Shown here: one piece after another, positions 11,443 through 20,467 of the stretch
Numbering within the stretch: position 1 is the stretch's first letter
How the letters are laid out: every line of letters starts with the position of its first letter
NCBI RefSeq assembly: GCF_000014045.1
Contig: NC_008209.1
Span: 434,001-498,000, forward strand
Length of the DNA: 64,000 bases
From: Roseobacter denitrificans OCh 114
GTDB lineage: Bacteria > Pseudomonadota > Alphaproteobacteria > Rhodobacterales > Rhodobacteraceae
Direction of reading: 5' to 3'
Program-made: the position numbers and the translations under genes
The notes under the pieces: model-generated
The model's database searches: none
The model's input: only the letters and a program-made list of their open reading frames with translations
What the model was told of the DNA's origin: nothing

Positions 11443-11915
11443 AACGCGTTCCAGTCCTGCAGCGGGGCGTTCCATTTCGGATCCGTCCAACGCGCGGTCA
11501 CGATGCGGCTGTCGTCGGTCGCGCCCTGTGTAAACCGGAGGAACAGCGCATCATTTGGCGTAAGCTGCCCGAGGCGGTCGGGCCATTCGATCAGGCAGAT
11601 CGCGGTATCAAAGGCTTCGGAGAGGCCAAGCTCTTCGATCTCGTAAACAGATGAAAGACGATAGAGATCCGCATGCCAGAGCGATCCGGAGGACGTGTCA
11701 TAGGTCTGCACGAGGGTAAAGGTCGGAGACGGTACGTCTTCGGGTTCGCGCAGCAGCGATTGGATCATGTGCCGGGCGAAATGGGTCTTTCCGGCGCCAA
11801 CAGCCCCGTCGAGCAATAGGGTATCACCGGGGCGCAGCCGCACGCCCAACGCAACGGCAAGCTGCGCGGTTTCTTCGGCGGAACCGACGGTGACTGTGCG
11901 GGGAGTGCAAACCAT
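11439..11915 (-). CDS. tsaE: tRNA threonylcarbamoyladenosine biosynthesis ATPase TsaE
   Basis: TsaE is the small ATPase of the TsaBDE complex that makes t6A on tRNAs reading ANN codons. The 158-residue protein has Walker A DGAVGAGKTHFAR near residue 36, then SPTFTLVQTY and HADLYRL, with IEWPDRL later, all hallmarks of the family. It heads the tsaE-amgK-murU-addB-addA set with ATGA coupling to amgK. Its partner tsaD is at 22365-23462 in another operon. Confidence 0.94.
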   Translation of the reverse strand: MVCTPRTVTVGSAEETAQLAVALGVRLRPGDTLLLDGAVGAGKTHFARHMIQSLLREPEDVPSPTFTLVQTYDTSSGSLWHADLYRLSSVYEIEELGLSEAFDTAICLIEWPDRLGQLTPNDALFLRFTQGATDDSRIVTARWTDPKWNAPLQDWNAL

Positions 11916-11965
11916 ACTGCATGCTTACCGCGCGGGGTGCGGGCTGCAAGCGGATTTGCAACGGG

Positions 11966-13513
11966 TCAGTCAGATTGCGTGTTTGACGGTTGTTTCAAAG
12001 CAGGCGCGCCAGCCTGTTCCAGAAGGGCAAAGCGGACCACAGTGGCCCCTGAGGAAATGCGTGAAACCGTGCATTTGACCTCTGCGCCGGAGTGGAGTCT
12101 TGCCGTCATGTCCCACGATGTTTTCTCGCCAAAATCGAGGACAAAATCAATCAACCCGTCCCAGAGTTTATTGGGTGCGCAGTCTTCCTGCCATGCCCGC
12201 ACGGAGTCGTTGATGGTCACATCCGCAAAAGAATTGTCAGGATCAAGGCCCCACAGCTCGCGATAAGCAAGGTTGCAGAACGTCAGAACGCCGGTTGATG
12301 AAAAGACGACGAGCGCCTCGTCGAAGGTATCCATCAGGGATTGGCCAAGCTCAAGTTCGGCGCGGAAATTGCGCGTCACGGAGACTTCGGCGCTGATGTC
12401 CTCAATCAGGAACGCGATGGCGCCGTCCGGGTGCGGGCGGCCACTGACACGGTACGTCTGACCGGTTTCAAGTGTCCATGTTTCCTGATAGCGCCCATCC
12501 GTTGCGGCAGCGATCACATCGGTGATTTGTTGGCGCCATGAATGGTAGTTCTTGGGTTCCGGCATCCGCCTGTTTTCACGAATCCGGTCAAAGAAGGACA
12601 TGAGTGTGGGGCGCCCGCTCAGGAAATCCGCTGGCAGTTCGGTGAGGTCGATCAGGGCAGGGTTAAAAAGCGCCAACTGCCCATTGCGATCAAAGATCGC
12701 CAGTCCGATGGACAATTGGGCAAAGGTTTTTGCCAGCGTCTGCACAAAATTGCGCTGGGCGGCTTCTGATTTGACCACGGCATTCACGTCAATCGCGTGA
12801 AAGATCATGATGTCACCGACACTGGCCACGGTTACGTCATACCAGTCAACATGCTCATTATCCGGCAACTGCGCCGAAACACGCTGTCGGCCTGACTTTT
12901 CATGGAAGCTGGGTGCGACGTCAAAGACCGGTTTGACAGGGTCCGGCTCCTTCTGGTGCAGCCTGTTGTAGAGCCCCGTGTAAGCCGCATTGTGCCAGGT
13001 TACCGACCCTTCGGAATCGACCTGCCAGATGGCGTGCGGTGTCGTGTCGCTGGCCCGGCGCAGATCTTCCAGTTCGTGCTGGAGGTTTTTGAAGCGCAGC
13101 GACTGCGCGGAGGTTTGCACCTCATTTTCAACCATGTTGATTCGCGTGAACGCACCTGCGCGCGTCACCTCAAGGATCGCTGCATCCTCGATATCGCGCG
13201 CCGGTACCGTCGTTTGACCGGATTGCGCCGCAAGGGGGCGTTCTGGCAGGTTTGGAAAGCGATTGACCAACCGTTCACGCATCCCGGTCCAATCGTCATG
13301 TCCTGGAATGAGTTTATACAGTTTCGCCGCAGTTTCAGAGGCGTGTTCGAGGTTTTCATCCTCAAAGAGAAACGAAACACGGTTTTCTGAGTCGCTGGGT
13401 TGCAGGCTGGTGCCAGGAGCGGCCTGTTGCTGTTTGCTGAGCATCCAATAGACGGCCACAAGCGTACTTGAAACAGCGGCCCCCGCAACTGCAGCAATGT
13501 CAACGACGTCCAT
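11966..13513 (-). CDS. Membrane-anchored PAS-domain protein without kinase domain
   Basis: A 515-residue protein with one N-terminal membrane helix (residues 4-24, IAAVAGAAVSSTLVAVYWML) and three PAS-like segments at roughly 156-246, 261-376 and 391-500. Recognisable PAS starts are AIWQVDSEGSVTWHNAAY, GLAIFDRNGQLALFNPAL and ALVVFSSTGVLTFCNLAY. No histidine kinase, GGDEF or EAL domain follows, so it may sense and pass signals by protein contact. It lies between regB and tsaE, same strand. The ATG at 13511-13513 was chosen because the membrane helix follows directly. Function unknown. Confidence 0.75.
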   Translation of the reverse strand: MDVVDIAAVAGAAVSSTLVAVYWMLSKQQQAAPGTSLQPSDSENRVSFLFEDENLEHASETAAKLYKLIPGHDDWTGMRERLVNRFPNLPERPLAAQSGQTTVPARDIEDAAILEVTRAGAFTRINMVENEVQTSAQSLRFKNLQHELEDLRRASDTTPHAIWQVDSEGSVTWHNAAYTGLYNRLHQKEPDPVKPVFDVAPSFHEKSGRQRVSAQLPDNEHVDWYDVTVASVGDIMIFHAIDVNAVVKSEAAQRNFVQTLAKTFAQLSIGLAIFDRNGQLALFNPALIDLTELPADFLSGRPTLMSFFDRIRENRRMPEPKNYHSWRQQITDVIAAATDGRYQETWTLETGQTYRVSGRPHPDGAIAFLIEDISAEVSVTRNFRAELELGQSLMDTFDEALVVFSSTGVLTFCNLAYRELWGLDPDNSFADVTINDSVRAWQEDCAPNKLWDGLIDFVLDFGEKTSWDMTARLHSGAEVKCTVSRISSGATVVRFALLEQAGAPALKQPSNTQSD

Positions 13514-13621
13514 AGTGATTAAGTCCCGTGCAAACCGATGCCACAGGCTTCCCACGGCTTGGTTAATTCACGGTTAATTCGCCGTCAGTTCACGGTGAAT
13601 ATCGCTGTCTATATCGTCGTT

Positions 13622-15039
13622 CTAAACGGCAAATCGTTGATTTTCACCGCTCGCCACAGGGCGATCACCCTCAACCGCATCAATCCGTCGCCTGAGCCAT
13701 TTCACTTCGACAACAGCACCGATCCCGCTGCCTTGCGTGGATGATTCCTCGCGACCGTTGGCAAAGCTGAGTTCGGCGCCTGAGCGTTCAAGAAGCGTCT
13801 TGGCAATGAACAACCCCAATCCCATGCCCTCATAACCCGGACGTGCGCCTCTATCGGAGGCGGACCGGCGGCGTTTCATGAAAGGGTCGCCAATTCGGCC
13901 AAGCAAATGTGGTGGAAACCCGTTCCCGTCGTCCATGATCCGCAGCGAGATCGTGTCCGGTGTCCAACTCGCCTCCACCCAGATCTGCGCCTTTGCGAAA
14001 TCCACTGCATTCTGGATCAGGTTGCGCACGCCATGAATGATTTCGGGCTTCCGCAGGATTGTGGGTTGCGTGATTTCCGGCCCGACTATCTGAAAGATGA
14101 TCTCTTTCCCGCGGTCCATATGGGGTTCTGCGGCCTCTTCGAGGACCGCGCGCAAAGGGGCCTGATGCAGGTGCAAATCATCTTTGCCGGCGCGGCCCAT
14201 GTCGCGCAAGATATCGCGACACCGATCCGCCTGTTCGCGGATCAACGCCGCATCCTCCTGCAAGTCCGCGCGGTCGGACAATTCGTCATATAATTCGCCA
14301 CTCGCCAGTTTGATGGTCGCAAGCGGGGTGCCGAGTCATGCGCAGCGGCGGCGACAACACCGCCCAAATCCGTCAGCTTTTGTTCGCGCGACAGGGCCAT
14401 CTGCGTGGCGGATAAGGCGTCAGACATTGAGTGAATTTCGGAGGTGATCCGTATGGAATAGGCACTGATAAAGACAATCGCGATGATCAGCGCGATCCAG
14501 TTGCCAAAGAGAAACACGTCAGGGATCGCAAGAATAAAGCCCTGTTCCGTGCGCAGCGGGAAATTGAACTGCGCCAGAAGGGAAACGAGAATGATGGCTG
14601 TCCCGCCCAGAAACACGGTTGAGCGCAATGTCAGAACAGCCGCCGAAATCGTGACGGGCCCAAGCATCAGCAGGGCGAACGGGTTGTGCAGACCGCCGGT
14701 GAGGAACAACAGAAAACTCAGTTGCAGCAGATCGAAAAGGACCGTCAGCATATTCTGGCTTTCCGTAAGGCGCTTGTTTTCCGGAAAGATGAAAGTGGCC
14801 ACAAGATTTGCGATGGCAGAGGCCCCAATCGCCAGATAGCACAGGCCCAGTTCAAGCTGTAACCCGTACATCTTTTGCGCCACGGTGATGGCCGCGAGCT
14901 GCCCCGCGATGGCGAACCAGCGCAACAGGATCAGGGTCCGAAGTCTGATCCAGTTCGCGCGCCTGTCATCAGAAAAGGGCCTGAGGTTCAGATCTGCCAA
15001 AATATCACCGGTTGTTGAGTTGCACTGTCCTTCAAACAC
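13622..15039 (-). pseudogene. regB: Redox sensor histidine kinase RegB/PrrB, frameshifted
   Basis: RegB is the six-helix membrane kinase that controls RegA in response to respiratory redox state. The N-terminal part (about 14242-15039) has the membrane helices with LLQLSFLLFLTGGLHNPFALL and runs to LTDLGGVVAAAAHD, then leaves frame. The C-terminal part (13622 up to about 14335) continues in another frame with DLQEDAALIREQADRCRDIL, the N-box LIQNAVDFA and the G-box GYEGMGLGLFIAKTLLERSGA. Reading across the break, CATGA-CTCGGCACCCCGCTT lacks one base of the expected HELGTPL, just behind the His codon (14338-14340). Restoring one base would give about 472 residues, the normal length. The start is probably GTG at 15037-15039. 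Either a true inactivating deletion or a sequencing error. Confidence 0.88.
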
Positions 15040-15091
15040 GGTAGGACTGACCCTATCTAGGATCAACCCTTGCCTTACGAAGGAGATGCTC

Positions 15092-15715
15092 ATGAATACG
15101 CGTTTCATCGCTTTGATTTCTGTCGCTGGCGTGGTCGGCGTTCTGGGCGGCCTGTGGCTTGCAACCCAGTCGTCCAAAAGCGACGATCAGTTCGCGCAGT
15201 GCAGATCCAGCACCGTTGCAGGGGGCGCGGGTGCGTTGGGTGGGCCCTTTGAACTGGTCAATGCGCAGGGCGAAACTGTCACCGATGCGGATGTCATCAC
15301 CGAGCCTTCGATTCTTTACTTCGGCTATACATTCTGCCCGGATGTCTGCCCTCTGGACGTGGCGCGCAATGCCGTGGCTGTCGAGGTTCTGGAAGAGAAC
15401 GGCATGTCCGTGACGCCGGTATTCATCTCGATCGACCCCAAGCGGGACACGCCCGAAGTTGTTGGCGATTTCGCGGCCAACATGCATGAACGCATGATCG
15501 GTCTGACCGGGTCACCCGAGCAGGTCAAGGCGGCGAGCACCGCGTATCGCACGTATTACAAGGCGCATGAGGGGGACGAAGACTATTACCTCGTGGATCA
15601 TTCGACCTTCAGCTATCTCGTATTGCCGGAACACGGTTTTGTTGAGTTCTTCCGCCGCGAAGTTGCACCGGAACAAATGGCCGAGACAGTGGCTTGTTTT
15701 GTCGAGAATGCCTGA
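15092..15715 (+). CDS. senC: SCO1/SenC family copper chaperone
   Basis: A 207-residue membrane-anchored, periplasmic thioredoxin-fold protein that helps copper delivery to cytochrome oxidase. It has an N-terminal membrane helix (FIALISVAGVVGVLGGLWLA), the copper site CPDVC in GYTFCPDVCPLDVARN, and the distal His in VDHSTFSYLV. The ATG at 15092 was chosen because AAGGAG ends 6 nt upstream; the ATG at 15086 would leave no spacing. It is divergent from regB (about 50 bp apart) and followed by regA, the classic regB-senC-regA arrangement. Confidence 0.95.
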   Translation: MNTRFIALISVAGVVGVLGGLWLATQSSKSDDQFAQCRSSTVAGGAGALGGPFELVNAQGETVTDADVITEPSILYFGYTFCPDVCPLDVARNAVAVEVLEENGMSVTPVFISIDPKRDTPEVVGDFAANMHERMIGLTGSPEQVKAASTAYRTYYKAHEGDEDYYLVDHSTFSYLVLPEHGFVEFFRREVAPEQMAETVACFVENA

Positions 15716-15811
15716 CCTGTCATAGCCTTATCGGTTAAACTTATTTGACCTGCGGCATTTTGGGCCACATATATGTCTGAACGGTCAATAAGTGTGCAGG
15801 AATGAGCGGAT

Positions 15812-16366
15812 ATGCCGGATACGAACCCGATTGAGTTAGGTGAGGACAAGAGCATCCTATTGCTGGATGATGACGAGCCTTTCCTGCGCCGTCTGGCAAA
15901 GGCCATGGAAAAGCGTGGCTTTCAGGTAGAGACAGCAGGTTCGGTTGCCGCCGGACGTGCCATCGCGACCGCGCGCCCCCCCGCGTTTGCGGTTGTTGAT
16001 CTGCGGCTTGAGGATGGCAATGGCCTGGATGTCGTCGAAGTTCTGCGCGAAAAGCGCCCGGATACGCGGGTCGTCGTGTTGACGGGATATGGTGCGATTG
16101 CAACTGCCGTGGCGGCCGTAAAAATCGGTGCCGTGGATTATCTGTCTAAACCGGCGGATGCGACGGATATCGTGAATGCTCTGCTCGCGACGGGGGATGA
16201 TCTGCCGCCGCCGCCTGAAAACCCGATGAGTGCGGATCGCGTGCGTTGGGAACACATCCAGCGGGTTTATGAACTGTGTGATCGTAATGTGAGTGAAACG
16301 GCGCGTCGGTTGAACATGCACCGCCGGACGCTGCAACGCATTCTGGCCAAGCGCAGCCCGCGCTGA
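15812..16366 (+). CDS. regA: Global redox response regulator RegA/PrrA
   Basis: A 184-residue two-component regulator. The receiver domain holds the acidic cluster LLDDDEP near residue 18, the phospho-acceptor Asp in VVDLRLEDGNG (about residue 62) and Lys in YLSKPAD (about residue 109). A proline stretch (DLPPPPENP) leads to the Fis-type helix-turn-helix NVSETARRLNMHRRTLQRIL at the C-terminus. All key residues are intact, in contrast to the broken regB. AGGA lies about 10 nt before the ATG. Confidence 0.97.
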   Translation: MPDTNPIELGEDKSILLLDDDEPFLRRLAKAMEKRGFQVETAGSVAAGRAIATARPPAFAVVDLRLEDGNGLDVVEVLREKRPDTRVVVLTGYGAIATAVAAVKIGAVDYLSKPADATDIVNALLATGDDLPPPPENPMSADRVRWEHIQRVYELCDRNVSETARRLNMHRRTLQRILAKRSPR

Positions 16367-16479
16367 GTTCTCGCGTCAGATCATAAAGCTTGCTGATCTT
16401 GCAGACGAAAGGTCGGCTTTGAAAACGCTGACCTGAGGCGCGGTGCGTGGCTACTGCGTGCCGGCTTGGCCCGTGAGGA

Positions 16480-17067
16480 TCACGGCATGGCAGCCAGCAA
16501 TTCGTTGTGACGCGCGGTAAAGGCGTCGCGCGTCTCAGCCGGGGGCCGCAGGGTAATTTCCAGCCCTTGCATGATCTTGTGATCCGGTGTGCCAAAGAAC
16601 TTGCTGGCCTCGGTTTCTGAAAAACCGGCGATCTGCGTGGCTTCCATCCATGCGCTGATTTTATCGGCCTTCTTGATCTGACGCTTCACGGCGACAGGAA
16701 TGGCAGCAGGTAGACCAAACCGCAGGTGGATGGCCGCCGTCAGTCGCTCATCCAGCGCCTCATACCCCGGCCCGACAGCGGCCTTTACCGGGGAGATCAT
16801 ATCGCCGATCACGTATTCCGGGGCGTCATGCAAAAGGGCTGCCAATCGCCATTTCGCGGGTGATTTATCAGCGATGCGGGTAAAAAGCGTCTCTACCAAA
16901 AGCGAATGTTCCGCAACTGAATAGGCATGCGCGCCACTGGTCTGGCCATTCCAGCGCGCCACAAAGGCAAGACCGCGCGCGATATCTTCAATTTCTACGT
17001 CAACCGGAGTCGGATCCAGCAAATCCAGCCTGCGCCCCGATAGCATTCGCTGCCAGGCCCGCTTCAT
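16480..17067 (-). CDS. HD-domain hydrolase, YfbR-like 5'-nucleotidase family
   Basis: A 195-residue HD-superfamily protein. The metal ligands are visible as HAYSVAEHS, LLHDAPEYVIGDMISPVK and a later KKADKISAW, the pattern seen in YfbR-like deoxynucleoside monophosphatases. The start ATG overlaps the stop of the upstream glycosyltransferase gene as ATGA (17064-17067). Cytoplasmic; substrate not determinable from sequence. Confidence 0.82.
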   Translation of the reverse strand: MKRAWQRMLSGRRLDLLDPTPVDVEIEDIARGLAFVARWNGQTSGAHAYSVAEHSLLVETLFTRIADKSPAKWRLAALLHDAPEYVIGDMISPVKAAVGPGYEALDERLTAAIHLRFGLPAAIPVAVKRQIKKADKISAWMEATQIAGFSETEASKFFGTPDHKIMQGLEITLRPPAETRDAFTARHNELLAAMP

Positions 17068-18053
17068 CGGTGGACCGTCAATTCATTAGGAAATCTCGCG
17101 AGATAGTGCGCTATTTTCCGGGCTGTTATCAGATGTTTGATCAGCATTTTCGTCATTTTCATACTGTCCGGCGCGAGTCTTCTACCCCCCGTTTCCACTT
17201 GTCTGGAACCTGAAAAGTGTGTCCTGATGAAACGATCAAATGAGTCAGCAAAGCGCGGTTCGAACTGTCCGCTCTCGTCTTTCCATGGTTTCGCGGGCCC
17301 GATGAAATGTATGATGTTCGGATATGCGAAAACTGCAAAAAGCCGCGTGGACCACGAATATTGCCAGTTCCAGACGGGGCTTATTTCGGCCCAGTCGTTT
17401 TGCAGCACCGCATTGTAAAGGTTCTGATCATGCCGTTTCAAATCCCGACGGCGTGCGCGGCCAAATTCGACGCAACGTCGCATCAGCTCCTGTTCGGTAT
17501 AGGCCTGCACATCCATTAGCATTACTCCTGCGTTGAAGTATGCAGATGGGGGTATCCCTTTGATCGTATTCCGCTTGTTTTGCCGTTTTGGTGTGCGCCA
17601 TTGCACGTTGTCGCGAACCGATGCGATGCAATGCGGTGCTACATCAATATCAAAAAGCGCGTTGAAATCGCCACCTTGAACGAAAATATCCGAATCCAGA
17701 TAGAGAATTTTGTCATATTCACCGGCAAAAGCGGTCGGCAAGGCGATGCGCAAATATACGTCATGCGTTTTGCCCTTATCCAAGCGCAGGCCTTCAAAGA
17801 CGTCGCCGACATCTACGTGACAAAGCCGTATGCCCAATCCGGCAAGGCTGTCCGGAAGCACAACTGCCTGATGACCGTAACAGATACAGATGTCGAATTC
17901 CGGCTTTTCCACAAGCGATGCAATCTGCGCCGCGGCATGTGCCGCAAAAACAAGGTAATTCTGGTCGCAACAAAAGACGATTGCCCTTTTGTGGCGTGCC
18001 GGGCGCGATGCCGTCAACCTGACGTGAAATGACTCTGCGGGTGCTGTGGACAT
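17064..18053 (-). CDS. Family 8 glycosyltransferase
   Basis: A 329-residue GT8 protein related to lipopolysaccharide galactosyl- and glucosyltransferases. The N-terminal HKRAIVFCCDQNYLVFAAHA begins the nucleotide-sugar fold, YLDSDIFV carries the metal-binding DxD, SAYFNAGVMLMDV and the DQNLYNAVL segment follow, and FIGPAKPW is the C-terminal His/Lys region. Start MSTAPAESF at 18051-18053 is chosen; a longer frame upstream has no homologous look. It is coupled to the HD hydrolase by ATGA. Acceptor unknown. Confidence 0.85.
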   Translation of the reverse strand: MSTAPAESFHVRLTASRPARHKRAIVFCCDQNYLVFAAHAAAQIASLVEKPEFDICICYGHQAVVLPDSLAGLGIRLCHVDVGDVFEGLRLDKGKTHDVYLRIALPTAFAGEYDKILYLDSDIFVQGGDFNALFDIDVAPHCIASVRDNVQWRTPKRQNKRNTIKGIPPSAYFNAGVMLMDVQAYTEQELMRRCVEFGRARRRDLKRHDQNLYNAVLQNDWAEISPVWNWQYSWSTRLFAVFAYPNIIHFIGPAKPWKDESGQFEPRFADSFDRFIRTHFSGSRQVETGGRRLAPDSMKMTKMLIKHLITARKIAHYLARFPNELTVHR

Positions 18054-18238
18054 AGCCGGGCGTTTGCTCGTTGCGTTCTGTAAATGTGTCGCTGGCGGGG
18101 CTGTACTCAAGACACGCCCACTTCTAGAGAACTGAAAGATATTGTCCAGCACTCAACTTTTTGGAGTCACACATGCAGGGCAAACCCAATACGATTACGC
18201 TTGTAAAGAGGATGTGGACAATTGCTGGCATTCGTTCT

Positions 18239-18256
18239 GTTGCAGCGCCCTGCAAC
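18239..18256 (+). other. Hairpin in the ahcY leader
   Basis: A perfect 7-bp stem, GTTGCAG/CTGCAAC with loop CGCC, 48 bp before the ahcY start. No T-tract follows, so it is not an intrinsic terminator. It could be part of a leader structure, but the bases around it do not fit the SAH riboswitch core as I know it. Confidence 0.4.
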
Positions 18257-18304
18257 GGGTGGTAGAGCAGCGGCAAAGATCATTCAGAGCCTCGGAGTGC
18301 ACGC

Positions 18305-19693
18305 GTGACCAAAGACTTCATCGTAAAAGATATTGCCCTTGCCGAGTTTGGCCGCAAAGAGCTTGATATTGCCGAAACCGAAATGCCGGGGCTGATGGCC
18401 TTGCGCGCGGAATATGGCGACAGCAAGCCGCTGGCCGGTGCGCGCATTGTCGGCTCGCTGCACATGACGATCCAGACGGCAGTTCTGATCGAAACGCTTG
18501 TTGCCTTGGGTGCCGATGTCCGCTGGGCGTCCTGCAATATCTTTTCGACGCAGGACCACGCGGCGGCGGCCATCGCGGCGGGCGGGACGCCTGTTTTCGC
18601 GATCAAGGGTCAGTCGCTGGAAGAGCATTGGGATTACCTCGACCGGTCGTTCATGTTTGAGGATGGTCCCAACCTTATCCTTGACGATGGCGGTGATGCG
18701 ACCCTCTATGTTCTGCTTGGTGCCCGTGCCGAGGCGGGTGAAGAGATTATCCCCGTGCCCACATCCGAAGAGGAAGAGGCCATCAAGGCGCAGATCAAGA
18801 AGCGCATGGCGGCGTCTCCCGGTTGGTTCACGAAAGTGCGTGATCAGATCAAAGGTGTCAGCGAAGAGACGACAACTGGCGTTCACCGTCTCTATGACCT
18901 CGTCAAGCAGGGGCAATTGCCATTCCCTGCGATCAATGTGAATGATTCTGTCACCAAGTCGAAGTTTGACAACAAATACGGCTGCAAGGAATCGCTGGTG
19001 GATGGTATCCGCCGCGCCACGGATACGATGATGGCGGGCAAGGTTGCCGTGGTAATGGGCTACGGCGATGTGGGCAAAGGCTCCGCTGCCAGTCTGCGCG
19101 GTGCCGGTGCCCGCGTAAAAGTCACCGAAGTGGACCCGATTTGCGCGCTGCAAGCCGCCATGGACGGTTTCGAGGTTGTCCTGCTCGAAGATGTGGTGGG
19201 ATCGGCGGATATCTTTATCACGACGACGGGCAACAAGGACGTGATCCGCATCGAGCATATGCGTGCGATGAAAGACATGGCGATCGTTGGCAACATTGGT
19301 CACTTTGACAATGAAATTCAGGTTGCTGCCCTCAAGAACCACAAGTGGACCAATATCAAAGAACAGGTAGACATGATCGAGATGCCGAATGGCAATCGTC
19401 TCATTCTGCTTTCTGAGGGGCGCTTGCTGAACCTCGGGAACGCGACCGGGCACCCGTCCTTCGTGATGTCCGCGTCCTTTACCAATCAGGTGCTGGCGCA
19501 GATCGAACTGTGGACCCGTGCGGATGCGTATGACAACGAGGTCTACATTCTGCCCAAACATCTGGATGAAAAGGTCGCACGTTTGCACCTTGACCGGATC
19601 GGTGTGAAACTGACCCCGCTTGACCCGGAGCAAGCGGCATATATCGGCGTGAAACCCGAAGGTCCCTTCAAGCCGGAACACTACCGGTACTGA
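18305..19693 (+). CDS. ahcY: Adenosylhomocysteinase
   Basis: AhcY hydrolyses S-adenosylhomocysteine to adenosine and homocysteine and keeps methylation running. The 462-residue tetrameric enzyme shows [12 protein letters not shown] at the start, the NAD-binding motif [10 protein letters not shown] near residue 250, NIGHFDNEI and the terminal FKPEHYRY. Start is GTG at 18305 preceded by GGAG at about 8 nt. The 250-bp leader upstream holds no gene. Confidence 0.98.
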   Translation: MTKDFIVKDIALAEFGRKELDIAETEMPGLMALRAEYGDSKPLAGARIVGSLHMTIQTAVLIETLVALGADVRWASCNIFSTQDHAAAAIAAGGTPVFAIKGQSLEEHWDYLDRSFMFEDGPNLILDDGGDATLYVLLGARAEAGEEIIPVPTSEEEEAIKAQIKKRMAASPGWFTKVRDQIKGVSEETTTGVHRLYDLVKQGQLPFPAINVNDSVTKSKFDNKYGCKESLVDGIRRATDTMMAGKVAVVMGYGDVGKGSAASLRGAGARVKVTEVDPICALQAAMDGFEVVLLEDVVGSADIFITTTGNKDVIRIEHMRAMKDMAIVGNIGHFDNEIQVAALKNHKWTNIKEQVDMIEMPNGNRLILLSEGRLLNLGNATGHPSFVMSASFTNQVLAQIELWTRADAYDNEVYILPKHLDEKVARLHLDRIGVKLTPLDPEQAAYIGVKPEGPFKPEHYRY

Positions 19694-19891
19694 TTAAAAA
19701 CCGGTATGCGACCAGATCGGGCGACGCTGTTTGCGTTGCCCGGAACGGCGCGCGGATACTCCATGGATCGGGAGATTCCGCCTATGGGGAAAACCGAAGT
19801 AAATTATCCCTTTTTTGACAGCCCATCAGGTCCTATGATTTTCCCACAGGTCGATGTTTGACGGCCTATGAACCAACGAGGGACATTTATT

Positions 19892-20233
19892 ATGGGTAAG
19901 CGGGACGATCTGATCGCGCAGTATGCAGAAGATCTGAAGAACAAATGCGGGATGGAGCCTGATATGGACCTCCTCACAAAGGTAACCATCGGTTGCGGGC
20001 CTGCGATTTACAACGCAGATGCATCAACGGTGGCCAGCAGCCAGCCGTCAGAGCTTGAGACAGTGAAAGAGAAGTTTCTGATGAAGAAACTCGGTCTTGC
20101 CGATGGTCCCGAGTTGATGGAAGGCATCAACAAAGTCATTGAGACCTATGGGAAATCCGAGCGGAACAAATACCGAGCTGTGGTCTATTACATGTTGACC
20201 AAACATTTTGGCAAAGAGGCGGTCTACGCTTAG
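19892..20233 (+). CDS. DUF2853 family protein
   Basis: A 113-residue small soluble protein starting MGKRDDLIAQYAEDLKNKCG and ending VVYYMLTKHFGKEAVYA, matching the DUF2853 family, whose role is unknown. The ATG at 19892 is preferred over one 24 bp upstream because GAGGG sits at suitable distance and homologues begin here. It is monocistronic, with its own strong terminator directly behind. Confidence 0.85.
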   Translation: MGKRDDLIAQYAEDLKNKCGMEPDMDLLTKVTIGCGPAIYNADASTVASSQPSELETVKEKFLMKKLGLADGPELMEGINKVIETYGKSERNKYRAVVYYMLTKHFGKEAVYA

Positions 20234-20257
20234 ACCAAAGCCATGTCGGAGCACGTG

Positions 20258-20290
20258 AACGCCTCTTTGTTAAAGAGGCGTTTCTTTTTT
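20258..20290 (+). terminator. Intrinsic terminator of the DUF2853 gene
   Basis: An 11-bp perfect stem AACGCCTCTTT/AAAGAGGCGTT with a 3-nt loop, followed by TCTTTTTT. It starts 25 bp after the stop codon. Confidence 0.95.
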
Positions 20291-20315
20291 ATACAGCTTT
20301 TAAACTATTGAAGAA

Positions 20316-20344
20316 TTGCAGTAATTTCTGCACTGGGGTATCTA
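20316..20344 (+). promoter_or_regulatory. Candidate sigma-70 promoter for a small RNA
   Basis: TTGCAG at 20316-20321 and TATCTA at 20339-20344 with exactly 17 bp between them. It points into a gene-free stretch that ends at an intrinsic terminator about 100 bp downstream. Confidence 0.4.
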
Positions 20345-20350
20345 TAAAGC

Positions 20351-20450
20351 ACCCGGCCAGTACGGCCAGGACCGATTTCAAACACGTGTGGTGGACTAGG
20401 GAGCACGTGGGGTGAAGAAGGGTTCTGGCTTATGCGCAGAACCCTTTTTT
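20351..20450 (+). ncRNA. Candidate small RNA of about 100 nt
   Basis: The stretch lies behind the promoter-like boxes at 20316-20344 and ends in a strong intrinsic terminator. No convincing protein is encoded. Within it are GGCC-AGTAC-GGCC and two CACGTG boxes that could form hairpins before the terminator. It was not recognised as a known RNA family. Existence is inferred from promoter plus orphan terminator. Confidence 0.4.
20418..20450 (+). terminator. Orphan intrinsic terminator
   Basis: A 10-bp perfect stem AAGGGTTCTG/CAGAACCCTT with a 9-nt loop, followed by TTTT. The nearest upstream gene already has its own terminator at 20258-20290, so this one implies a separate short transcript. 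Confidence 0.85.
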
Positions 20451-20467
20451 CGGTTGATGAACAGGTT

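Noticed and set aside
13560..13600. Doubled GGTTAATTC and TTCAC-G-GTGAA near the regB end
   Set aside because: Short and AT-rich; it could be part of the promoter of the PAS protein gene but there is not enough to call an operator.
16400..16440. Hairpin AGGTCGGC/GCTGACCT behind regA as a terminator
   Set aside because: No T-tract follows on either strand.
18255..18275. tRNA remnant (GGTGGTAGAGCAGCGG resembles a D-arm)
   Set aside because: No acceptor stem, anticodon arm or T-arm follows; the likeness is limited to a short stretch.
18239..18304. SAH riboswitch before ahcY
   Set aside because: A hairpin is present but the conserved SAH riboswitch core and its pseudoknot pairing could not be matched, so only a hairpin is annotated.
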